DNA of 56,689 nt from Comamonadaceae bacterium. Its GTDB lineage: Bacteria; Pseudomonadota; Gammaproteobacteria; Burkholderiales; Burkholderiaceae_C. Under the pieces are notes generated by a model. That model ran no database searches. It was not told the origin of the DNA and worked only from the letters and a program-made list of their open reading frames with translations. Shown in pieces: positions 49,986 to 56,689 of the stretch. Position 1 is the stretch's first letter, and each line of letters begins with the position of its first letter. The stretch covers positions 1 to 56,689 of the forward strand of contig JAIXOM010000042.1 of the NCBI GenBank assembly GCA_027486755.1. The letters are read 5' to 3'. A program made the translations under genes and the position numbers.

Positions 49986-52922
49986 TTAACCTACCCAAGA
50001 CCCATCTACATCCCCGGTAAGCACCCCGACAATCTTGACCATTGAGTTGGTTGTAGACGAAGCGTCCATCGCCGAACTTGCACTCCAAGCCTCGTGATTC
50101 AACGGCTGATTGGTGTTGTAGGAACTGACGAGCTTGGCATCATCAAAGTACTTCCAGGTCGGCGCTGGCGCTGACAGCCCCACCACCATCTTGAGCACGC
50201 CAATCGCATCGCCCAAATCGACCGAGCCGTTCTGGTCAAAGTCGGCTGCCACGGCCTGATACGGCGACAGAGGTACGTTGTTACTGTTAACACTCAGGCC
50301 GACAATCAATTTCAAAATACTGATTGCATCGGTGAGGTTCACTGCCCCAGCCTTATTGACTTCACTGGGGGTCCTGCTGGCATCTTTCCAGAACTTACCC
50401 GGGAAATTGGTCTGCCCTCCACCACCCTGAGAGGCTCCCGTCGTGAAGTTGTAGCTGGAAGTGCCAGCGTAATTGTTGCCGGCCAGATCCTGAACAGAGC
50501 CAGCTGCGAATTCAACCTTGTAGCCCGTCGAGTAGCTCAGGTCGCTGGCCGGGTTGATGGTCAGCGTGCTGCCCGAGACCGTGACCTCGGTGCTGGACTG
50601 GGCGTAGGTCGCCATCGTGGTGCCATCGGCCTTCTTCAGAACAATGCTGCCCGCACCGCGCTGAATGGCCTCGCTGAAGGTCACCACCACATTGGCGCCA
50701 ATCGTCACCGCCGTGGCCTCGTCAACTGGGCTGAAGGTCGATGCAGTGGGAGCCTGCACATCTCCTGGACCTGTTGTAAACCCGTACTCAGTTAACCCCG
50801 AGAGACTGTTTCCGTACATATCTCTCACGGAGCCATCTTGAAAAGCCAACTTGTAGCCGGCGTTGAAGCCAAGACTTGGGCCGACATTAATTTCTAGCCT
50901 GGTGTCGCTCCAGTAAATCCAGAGGTCCTTGCTTTTTTCTACGTCATAGGTGGAAAATATTTTCCCGGAAGTATCTTTAATGAAGATGGCGCCGGCGCCG
51001 AGTTGAATGGGCTCGTTGAAGGTGATTGTTACCTTATTCCCATAATCTCGACCATTCCATTCCTTATAGGGAGCAGAAATTACTTCAACGACAGGAGGAG
51101 CTTGATCAGTACTTGAGTCGGTTATTTCAATAGAAGAACTGAGTCCATTGGAAATCAACGTAAGTGTTTCAACTCCCTCTGTTTTGCTATCGGCCAGAAT
51201 AGGAATAGAAATCTTGGCAACTCCATCCATCCCCACAGTTACCGAGCCAGACATTTTTTGATCAGAAAAATCCCAAGAAGTAATACCCGTGCCAATTAAA
51301 GAATATGAAATTGATGTGCCGTCAGCTCCCGCTCCGGCGAAGAGCGTAAATGTCGCCGTCTCACCCTCGCTCACAGGGGAATTAGGAGGCATTAAACCTA
51401 TATCAGAGAATTTCCTTATGAAGTATCCGCCTTGGCTTATGCCATCAACACTGCCGCCAGTAGTTCCAGCTGCATATAGTGAGCCATCAAGTCCGATGGT
51501 TAAAGCAGTGACACCGTCTGTGCCAATTGTGGCAATGGTTTGATCCCAAAGCCTTTCACCACGGGCGTTGTACTTGGAGATAAACGCATCACTCTGCCCC
51601 CCCCAAAAAGTTTTACCAGGGAGGGCGCCTCCCACAGCCCCGCCAATGTAAATAGAGCCATCGAGTCCAACGACAATAGCCTGAACAGAGGTATCACCTC
51701 CAGAAACTCCTAAATGCGAAGTCCATAGCTCCTCCCCTTCGGAAGAGTACTTCGACAGAAACGCGGCTTTAGTACTTGTTGGGCCGGTGACATATACTGC
51801 GCCGTCTACACTTACTGCGACCTTTAAATTATAATTTCCAGAAGCATGAAAAAGTTTAGTCCATAATACCGCCCCCTCTGCGGCGCCGTATTTGGAAAGA
51901 TAATACTTGGAGGATGAGTCACTGGTATTTTGAGTTATCTCACCGTTAAATACTGGCGATTTTGTTTCGCCTACCACATAGATTGAGGAGTCGGACCCTA
52001 TGGCTAGATCCTCCGAATCATCACTGTCTGATCCACCCATTAGTCGGGTCCAGACAAGTCGCCCATCACTGCTGTATTGAGAAAGAAATCCGTCCCTTGG
52101 CCCATTAAGAGTTTGTCCGTCAATCGAGCTATTAGCCCAGCCACAAACATAAAGCATTCCGTCTGTAGCCGTTTTGGCCGCTTTCGCGATATATGATCCG
52201 CTCCTAGCTGGGTCGGTTGAAATTAATGTTCCATCGCGGCTATATTTCGCTATATACGGTCCCGGTCTATACTCAGAGACAACGTATAGTACATTTCCCG
52301 CCCCCTCGCTTATTCCTGCAACCCCATCTCTACCGTTATCTGATCCCAATGCCTGCTGCCAGATAATTGGGTTGACTTCACGAAGCGCACCATTGGAGTA
52401 GTATTTTTTGATAAGTTCTGTATCGAATTTGATAATTCCAATATCGCCTGATCCAAGAAGTGTTGTGCCGGCAGCGTAAATTTTGCCATCACGCCCTGTT
52501 ATCAAGGATAACGGAGTAAAGGCATCATTTTGATCTGCGCGATACGGAGGGCCTTGATGGGTCCATATTGGCTTTGCAGTGATGGTGCCCGTTGTAAAAT
52601 TATAATCATTAATTCCAGAATAGCCATTCCCTGCCAAATCTTTGATTGAGCCAGCAGTGAGTTCAATTATGTACCTAGTACCGTAACTAAAATCTATGGC
52701 CGGATTAATTTCCAGGGTAACTCCAGAAACGTTGAGATTTGTGCTGGTTGCAGCGCTATAACGAGCAATTATGTTGCCGCCACTAGTTCGGAGTATGATT
52801 TCGCCCGTGCCGCGCTGAATGGCCTCGCTGAAGGTAAGAACAACATTACCACTGATTCCAATAAAATTAGCCTCGTCGGCTGGACTGAACTTGATAACTG
52901 TCGGTGCTTTGGCGTCTATCAT
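49986..52922 (-). CDS. Large extracellular Ig-like/SBBP-propeller/dockerin-like protein
   Basis: The protein has 978 residues. Domains by eye: SwmB/Big-type Ig fold at 5-97 (VLTFSEAIQRGTGEIILRT...YNFTTG); WD-like SBBP repeats at about 110-520 (repeated YLSKY/ISKY and DGSIYxxG phrases, a beta propeller); Calx-beta-like at about 525-600; two more Ig folds at about 610-712 and 722-815; dockerin-like pair at about 850-910 (NLTDAISILKLIVGL and DFDQNGSVDLGDAIGVLKM, the second an intact calcium loop). There is no signal peptide, as in proteins secreted by type I systems, but no RTX block is seen. Codon and base use are clearly more AT-rich in the middle than in the Ig and dockerin parts, so the gene is a mosaic. 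Role: probably adhesion or surface binding. Confidence 0.75.
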   Translation of the reverse strand: MIDAKAPTVIKFSPADEANFIGISGNVVLTFSEAIQRGTGEIILRTSGGNIIARYSAATSTNLNVSGVTLEINPAIDFSYGTRYIIELTAGSIKDLAGNGYSGINDYNFTTGTITAKPIWTHQGPPYRADQNDAFTPLSLITGRDGKIYAAGTTLLGSGDIGIIKFDTELIKKYYSNGALREVNPIIWQQALGSDNGRDGVAGISEGAGNVLYVVSEYRPGPYIAKYSRDGTLISTDPARSGSYIAKAAKTATDGMLYVCGWANSSIDGQTLNGPRDGFLSQYSSDGRLVWTRLMGGSDSDDSEDLAIGSDSSIYVVGETKSPVFNGEITQNTSDSSSKYYLSKYGAAEGAVLWTKLFHASGNYNLKVAVSVDGAVYVTGPTSTKAAFLSKYSSEGEELWTSHLGVSGGDTSVQAIVVGLDGSIYIGGAVGGALPGKTFWGGQSDAFISKYNARGERLWDQTIATIGTDGVTALTIGLDGSLYAAGTTGGSVDGISQGGYFIRKFSDIGLMPPNSPVSEGETATFTLFAGAGADGTSISYSLIGTGITSWDFSDQKMSGSVTVGMDGVAKISIPILADSKTEGVETLTLISNGLSSSIEITDSSTDQAPPVVEVISAPYKEWNGRDYGNKVTITFNEPIQLGAGAIFIKDTSGKIFSTYDVEKSKDLWIYWSDTRLEINVGPSLGFNAGYKLAFQDGSVRDMYGNSLSGLTEYGFTTGPGDVQAPTASTFSPVDEATAVTIGANVVVTFSEAIQRGAGSIVLKKADGTTMATYAQSSTEVTVSGSTLTINPASDLSYSTGYKVEFAAGSVQDLAGNNYAGTSSYNFTTGASQGGGGQTNFPGKFWKDASRTPSEVNKAGAVNLTDAISILKLIVGLSVNSNNVPLSPYQAVAADFDQNGSVDLGDAIGVLKMVVGLSAPAPTWKYFDDAKLVSSYNTNQPLNHEAWSASSAMDASSTTNSMVKIVGVLTGDVDGSWVG
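50656..50681. repeat. 26-bp direct repeat inside the Ig-like gene, copy 1
   Basis: The 26 bases encoding part of the TFSEAIQRG motif are identical at 50656-50681 and 52810-52835, although the domains around them have diverged at DNA level. This suggests gene conversion or recent domain copying. Confidence 0.7.
52810..52835. repeat. 26-bp direct repeat inside the Ig-like gene, copy 2
   Basis: Partner of 50656-50681. Recombination between the two would remove about 2.15 kb in frame (2154 bases, divisible by three), leaving a short protein of one Ig domain plus the dockerin-like end. Confidence 0.7.
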
Positions 52923-53050
52923 TTGAATTATCTTTGATTAAGAATCGAATAAACTATCCCGCCTATGCATGCCTTAACTTGTGAAGAGCATCGAATTAAC
53001 TTTATTGCATCCTTTGACATGAACTATAAAGCGCGAGCTGTTCAAACATA

Positions 53051-53305
53051 CTAGTAGGTTGAGGTCTGATCGGCTAAAACGCCGACCTCGTGCCCGATCT
53101 GGGATGGATCATCAGCATTGACCTGCAAAAAATCCACCCAGTTCAACAGGTGATGCTTCGCCGCCAGGCTGTCAGGCTTGCTCCGGTTGAAGGCCGGGTG
53201 AGCCAGAACGAAGTTGTGGACTAAGTCCCTTGAGTACATCGAATGCGGGATGAAGTGCTCCACACCAGCCTCTCTTGACCTGCCCTCTTCCAGCGTACCA
53301 ACCAA
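53051..53305 (-). pseudogene. Remnant of an HNH endonuclease gene
   Basis: The 84-codon frame contains GVEHFIPHSMYSRDLVHNFV, then LAHPAFNRSKPDSLAAKHHL and LNW. This matches the end of an HNH nuclease domain (VDHFIPWS.Y..D...NLVLAHP.CN..KSD.LAA..HL..W). The usual cysteine before N-R-S-K is Phe here and the upstream zinc-binding and N-terminal parts are missing; a stop codon lies just before the TTG. It is therefore a decayed nuclease fragment in the mobile-looking region. Confidence 0.65.
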
Positions 53306-53821
53306 AAGGAAGGAAGTTCAAATCCCGGAGACTGACCAAAGTAGATGTTCGTTCATTTGGTAACCATGGTCAAGTTCGATATTTGCGGGCGGGTTAGAGG
53401 ATCTTTGGTCACGACGGTCGGCCAACGTCCGCCGCCTCCCTTCACTCGACCACCGGTCTTCGACCGTGCCTCGTTACGCCTCACCGGATCTGGTGTAGCC
53501 ATCGGTGACAAAGTCATCTTTCCTGATCGTCAACGCTCAGGGAAGTACCGAATCAAAACCGAGCAGAAACCGACTCGGTTTCACAAAATCCCTGGGGCAA
53601 TTGATAAGTAGCCGTTTACCGCACGGCCAGGGGGAAGGCATTTGTAGACCGCTGCCTAACTGCTTAAAGCCAGTAGCAAAAGTCCAGTGCCCGTAAACGC
53701 TGTCCATAGGCTGCTCTCTTCCGCGTTGCATCTCCTGCGGCCTGACTTATGGAGCCCCAAACCTGATTCGGAGTGATACGGAGGATTGCTTTGCGAGGAG
53801 GCTTAGATAATCACAGCCATC
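53306..53821. other. Stretch before the polymerase gene, no recognised gene
   Basis: A plus-strand frame of 88 codons (53345-53611) lies here; I recognise nothing in it and cannot tell whether it is a gene. A strong GAGGAGG at about 53794-53800 precedes the polymerase gene by about 21 bases, with a stop codon in between, so it does not serve the GTG start in the usual way. No origin iterons were spotted. Confidence 0.4.
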
Positions 53822-55426
53822 GTGAAGCCACGCCCGCGCACCAAACCACAGAAGGACGCACCCAGCAGCCGGGTAATCCCGAGACAACTGCTTGACTTGC
53901 TTGCAGAGCACATTCCGGGCTTCCGCGATGAAAAGTACGCCTTTGAGATCGCATGGTTGCTGTGGTGCCGCATGGATCCCTATAGGGAACACCGTGCGTA
54001 TGTCGGAGCGATCTGGATGCACACCGACGAGATCCGGCGGCTTTTCGGCGAAGTAAAGTACTTCTCAAATGCCAACCGCTCGCCAGCGCAACGGTACTTC
54101 CAAGTCTGGCGTCACCTTAACGGCACCGCGTCCCCCAAACACTCACACACCTTCGGCTATCGACCGCAGCCGTGGATGCAAAAAGTGCTGGACTGGTCGA
54201 TACAGGGCGGGCAGCAACTTGACTTTATAGACTCAAGGGATGATGCTCGCCGCGTCTATTCGAGAGCCATTCGTAGCACTGACGTTCACGGGCACGCGGT
54301 GCGGCGCTGGGCCGGCGTCTCTGTCCCATCGCTTGTCCCGGTCAATGTTGAAAATCTACGGCTGCTCTTACGCATCTGGGAATACCTGATTCAATGCCAA
54401 CAGCAACCAAAGATACTTGCCGAGCTCTTGCAGCGATACGACCTGAAAGAAGTGGCGCTTGACCGCGCGAAACGGCAAACCCAAGCGCTTATGGCTGAGG
54501 CCCAAGGGAGCAGACACCCCGCAATGCTGCATATGCTGTACTTGCTGCACGAGAGCGGCCGTTTGTACGCCGAAGGGCTGAATCTGCAATCGTGCAAGCG
54601 TGAGATCAGGCAGGCGGCCCTTGCCGGTTGCTGGGATGTCGACATCAGTACCTGCCATTTCGCAATCATGGCGCAGATGGCCAGGAAGTTTGGAGTGTCT
54701 TGTCCAAGCATTGAAGGCTATGTTGCCCGCAAGAAAGAGTATCGAGATCAGATCGCCCGGGACATCGGGGTCTCCGTACGTGAGTCCAAGAAAATAATCA
54801 ATGCGGTGGGTTATGGGGCGCCGCGCTCCATCAGTCCTTACACGGAAATTCCAAGGCAAATCGGCCAAGAAAAGGCGGCGGCATTCTTCGCACACCCTCT
54901 ATGCTGCGGCATCAAGGCCGACGTCGACACAGCAATCAAGAACATTCTGGCCAAACACCCGACCAAAGGCAAAAAACTAATCAACCTTGCCAATCGGGCT
55001 ATCGCCAAGGAGTCGGACAAGGGCGAACCGATCAAGGAAGGTACGCTGATGGCGCATCTGCTTCAAGGAGTCGAGGCTGCTGCGCTTGAGGCGGCGGTGC
55101 GGGCCTGTGGCAGGCGAGTTTTACTACTCCAGCACGATGGATTTACCGCAACCGATGCTGTGGAGCCTGCCATGCTCAGGGCGGCTGTTCTCAAGGGCAC
55201 CGGCTATGAACTATCGTTCGAGGTCGAGCAAATTCAGATGCCGTTTCAAGGCTTGGAGGTAGAGGTACAACGCTTTAACAAAAAATTAGACGAACCGAAA
55301 AAACCCAATATCCACGCAGGTTTACAGCAATTTTGGCCTTGTTTCTCGGGCACTGTAGCCTTCTCTCCCGACGATGTGCCGCCTGTGTTCCCTATGCCTT
55401 TGTCTCTGCCTCCTCCTCCGTTCTAG
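53822..55426 (+). CDS. Superfamily A-type polymerase of a mobile element (TV-Pol-like candidate)
   Basis: The protein has 534 residues from GTG. From about 240 it follows the palm/fingers order of family A DNA polymerases and T7-type RNA polymerases: SGRLYAEGLNLQSCKREIRQ (pre-motif with the primer-side R), GCWDVDISTCHFAIMAQMAR (motif A, metal-binding Asp near 277), IGVSVRESKKIINAVGYGAP (motif B, R..xK....YG near 320-340) and RVLLLQHDGFTATD (motif C, HD near 437). A family of such polymerases lacking exonuclease domains has been described in transposons and DNA viruses (TV-Pol) and proposed to be primase-polymerases. The first 230 residues are unlike anything I recognise and may be a priming or terminal-protein domain. 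The start lacks a well-placed ribosome site. A strong claim of activity needs an alignment. Confidence 0.65.
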   Translation: MKPRPRTKPQKDAPSSRVIPRQLLDLLAEHIPGFRDEKYAFEIAWLLWCRMDPYREHRAYVGAIWMHTDEIRRLFGEVKYFSNANRSPAQRYFQVWRHLNGTASPKHSHTFGYRPQPWMQKVLDWSIQGGQQLDFIDSRDDARRVYSRAIRSTDVHGHAVRRWAGVSVPSLVPVNVENLRLLLRIWEYLIQCQQQPKILAELLQRYDLKEVALDRAKRQTQALMAEAQGSRHPAMLHMLYLLHESGRLYAEGLNLQSCKREIRQAALAGCWDVDISTCHFAIMAQMARKFGVSCPSIEGYVARKKEYRDQIARDIGVSVRESKKIINAVGYGAPRSISPYTEIPRQIGQEKAAAFFAHPLCCGIKADVDTAIKNILAKHPTKGKKLINLANRAIAKESDKGEPIKEGTLMAHLLQGVEAAALEAAVRACGRRVLLLQHDGFTATDAVEPAMLRAAVLKGTGYELSFEVEQIQMPFQGLEVEVQRFNKKLDEPKKPNIHAGLQQFWPCFSGTVAFSPDDVPPVFPMPLSLPPPPF

Positions 55427-55689
55427 TCTCTTGCCTCCGCGTCTTTGACGAGCCCATTCAGGTTATCCAACAAACGCCGGTCTTCGCGGCGCTGCCGAAC
55501 CATATGTTGTGCTCGTTCACCATGTTTCAGGGGGGCTCCGGGCGACTGGCCGCCGTGCATCCGGCACCTCCTCTTCCCATGGATTGGTGTGTTTCGGCAG
55601 GGCTGGCCTGATCGGCACCTGGCTCCGCAGCGAGGGATCAACGCCAGTGCGGCTCTGGCTTGGTGCATGGGGTTGCACTGTATTTTCAT
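55423..55689 (-). CDS. HGGxSTG-type small Cys/His protein
   Basis: The 88-residue protein contains IPRCGARCRSGQPCRNTPIHGKRRCRMHGGQSPGAP followed by LKHGERAQHMVRQ, written here in order as CGARCRSGQPC, KRRCRMHGGQSPGAP and LKHG. This is the HGGxSTG-type element found in small phage- and plasmid-borne proteins; the Cys and His residues probably bind zinc. Its ATG at 55689 overlaps the stop of the upstream gene by four bases, so the longer frame to 55923 is not needed. It converges with the polymerase gene, sharing four bases at the ends. Function unknown; often near terminase-like or host-inhibition genes. Confidence 0.75.
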   Translation of the reverse strand: MKIQCNPMHQARAALALIPRCGARCRSGQPCRNTPIHGKRRCRMHGGQSPGAPLKHGERAQHMVRQRREDRRLLDNLNGLVKDAEARD

Positions 55690-56318
55690 CGCCTTGAGAT
55701 CTGCCCCACGACTGCCGTGCCGGCTACACAGACGTTCTGTACCTGAACCGACCGACTCTCGCCCATTTGCAGCCGTTGCAATACTAGTGCCGCTCTGGCA
55801 AAACCATCCAACAAGCGGACTGCGGTCTTCGCTTTCAGGCACGATGCCTGAGGATCCTTGGCCTGCTCGGACTCGGCAATCAGGCTCATGGCCCTCCGGT
55901 GCGCCGCAGCCATTTGATGGCACAACATCTTTTCGATGGCGTTACTTGCCCCAGCCTGCTCCGCCACCTCTACTCCGATTTCAAGCGATCCTGTCCGCTC
56001 GAGCAAATGTGCTCTTTGCTTGGAGGCTTCAGCGTTGAGCAGATCTGGCTCTTGGAGCACCGACTCAATCCCGGGCAGCCCATCCTCCGCCGAAGGCACT
56101 ATCTCGCCTCCTAGGCCCATTTGGAGTGGTTTTGGAGGTATCAGAATCGACCGAGCTTCGGCGTCCATTCGGTCGGCCAGACCGAGTTCAAAATCATGGC
56201 GCACAGGGTCGCGTTTGGAAGCCAGCGCCCTGACATGCCGGGCTTCAAGTCGTTGCTTGACGGCTTTCGCTGCTACCGGTTCGTGGGCCAGTTTCATGGC
56301 GTACTTGAAAAAGTCCAT
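55686..56318 (-). CDS. Phage/plasmid-type protein paired with the HGGxSTG gene
   Basis: The 210-residue helical protein includes NAIEKMLCHQMAAAHRRAMSL, CLKAKTAVRLLDGFARAALVLQRLQ and VQVQNVCVAGTAVVGQI. The phrase LAHQLAAAH...A..L...F...L.TLQRLR.G..Q.V.VQ.V.V..GGQAVVG is familiar from proteins encoded just before HGG-type proteins in mobile elements of proteobacteria. It ends without the usual GG. The coupling of four bases to the next gene supports a real pair. No enzymatic motif is visible. The ATG at 56318 is the longest start. Confidence 0.65.
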   Translation of the reverse strand: MDFFKYAMKLAHEPVAAKAVKQRLEARHVRALASKRDPVRHDFELGLADRMDAEARSILIPPKPLQMGLGGEIVPSAEDGLPGIESVLQEPDLLNAEASKQRAHLLERTGSLEIGVEVAEQAGASNAIEKMLCHQMAAAHRRAMSLIAESEQAKDPQASCLKAKTAVRLLDGFARAALVLQRLQMGESRSVQVQNVCVAGTAVVGQISRR

Positions 56319-56689
56319 ATCAGCGCCGTAGGTAGCACCCGGGATCCAGTGGGGCTAGGCTTTCCTCAGCAATTTTACTTGAACATGGTCCATTTCTTGT
56401 ACAGTTTTTGTCCACCTCAAGCACCGCAGGTGCATGATCTGAATGTGAAGTCAGAACCACTTTCTCAAAGGCAAAAGGCACAAAGCTCAGCCGTCTGATC
56501 GGGCAGAGCGCTGCCTTGACGATGTAGTAGCTTCTGGTCTTGTAGTCCCGGTAGCGCTGCAAGTCTTGCGGGGACTGTCAGTATTTCTGTGTGTGAGGCG
56601 GTTGGGTGAATTGGTTATGGGTTGCTGTTTTTTTATCTTCAGGCCCCTGCCAGGCCGCCGGAGGCACCCCCCGGTTGGGCCATGTACTC
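56319..56689. other. Right end, no supported gene
   Basis: An 80-codon minus-strand frame (56320-56562) has no recognised motif. At the very edge the minus strand reads EYMAQPGGASGGLAGA and a stop at 56639-56641, which could be the C-terminus of a gene beyond the window. Neither is firm. Confidence 0.3.

Noticed and set aside
53310..53335. T-loop-like string GTTCAAATCCCGG suggesting a tRNA end
   Set aside because: The flanking bases do not form the T stem and no anticodon or acceptor arms can be drawn.

Overview
The window looks like a chromosomal segment of a high-GC betaproteobacterium, most likely of the order Burkholderiales. The grounds are the codon use (nearly all third positions G or C), two orphan Bug-type tripartite-tricarboxylate binding proteins, dense four-base ATGA gene overlaps, and gene families typical of Comamonadaceae-like genomes. 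No rRNA, tRNA or CRISPR array was seen.

Left end (1-4000): a signal-peptide-bearing protein with 17-residue GYYV/GYFV repeats runs off the left edge on the minus strand. It is divergent from a radical SAM/SPASM protein. A GMC-type FAD oxidoreductase and a 3' scrap of a short-chain dehydrogenase follow.

4083-20900 reads as a phosphate-starvation island. A minus-strand operon holds phnC-phnD-phnE, an iron-type alcohol dehydrogenase, an FAD aminophosphonate oxidase-like protein (TIGR03364), phnX and a NUDIX hydrolase; a PhnZ-like diiron oxygenase diverges from it. Next come a PlcP-like metallophosphoesterase with an Agt-like glycosyltransferase (phospholipid to glycolipid replacement), an LplT-like transporter, a second glycosyltransferase, an Mpo1/DUF962-like membrane protein, a membrane-anchored class-III aminotransferase, a phosphatidylserine decarboxylase and an exported phytase-like esterase. 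By eye, several of the intergenic regions carry 7-4-7 Pho-box-like sequences. I infer one PhoB-controlled programme combining phosphonate uptake and cleavage, phosphoester scavenging and lipid remodelling.

20983-32094 holds a hydantoin-racemase-like protein, a Bug receptor, a flavin-reductase-domain protein, two 71-bp REPIN-type repeats, a TIGR04076 protein, an aldo/keto reductase, a Crp/Fnr regulator, hyuA, hyuB and an aldo/keto reductase fused to two RidA-like domains. 32093-39467 is one minus-strand operon: kynurenine-formamidase-like hydrolase, livGFHM, a binding protein, a START-like protein and kynureninase. This suggests import and cleavage of kynurenines. 39549-48088 holds another REPIN, a D-2-hydroxyacid dehydrogenase, an operon of APH-like kinase, DUF6285, DUF7064-like and CoA-hydrolase/transferase proteins, and a D-aminoacylase with its own Bug receptor.

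48300-56689 changes character. There is an orphan AAA ATPase with an AT-rich control region, then a truncated 3' end of moaC that marks a rearrangement junction. Beyond it lies less G+C-rich, mobile-looking DNA: a 978-residue Ig-like/propeller/dockerin-like protein, an HNH nuclease remnant, a 534-residue protein with the core motifs of superfamily A polymerases (closest in style to the transposon/virus TV-Pol group), and a coupled pair ending in an HGGxSTG-type zinc-binding protein. The polymerase element is the most unusual item in the window; the Pho island is the most coherent system.
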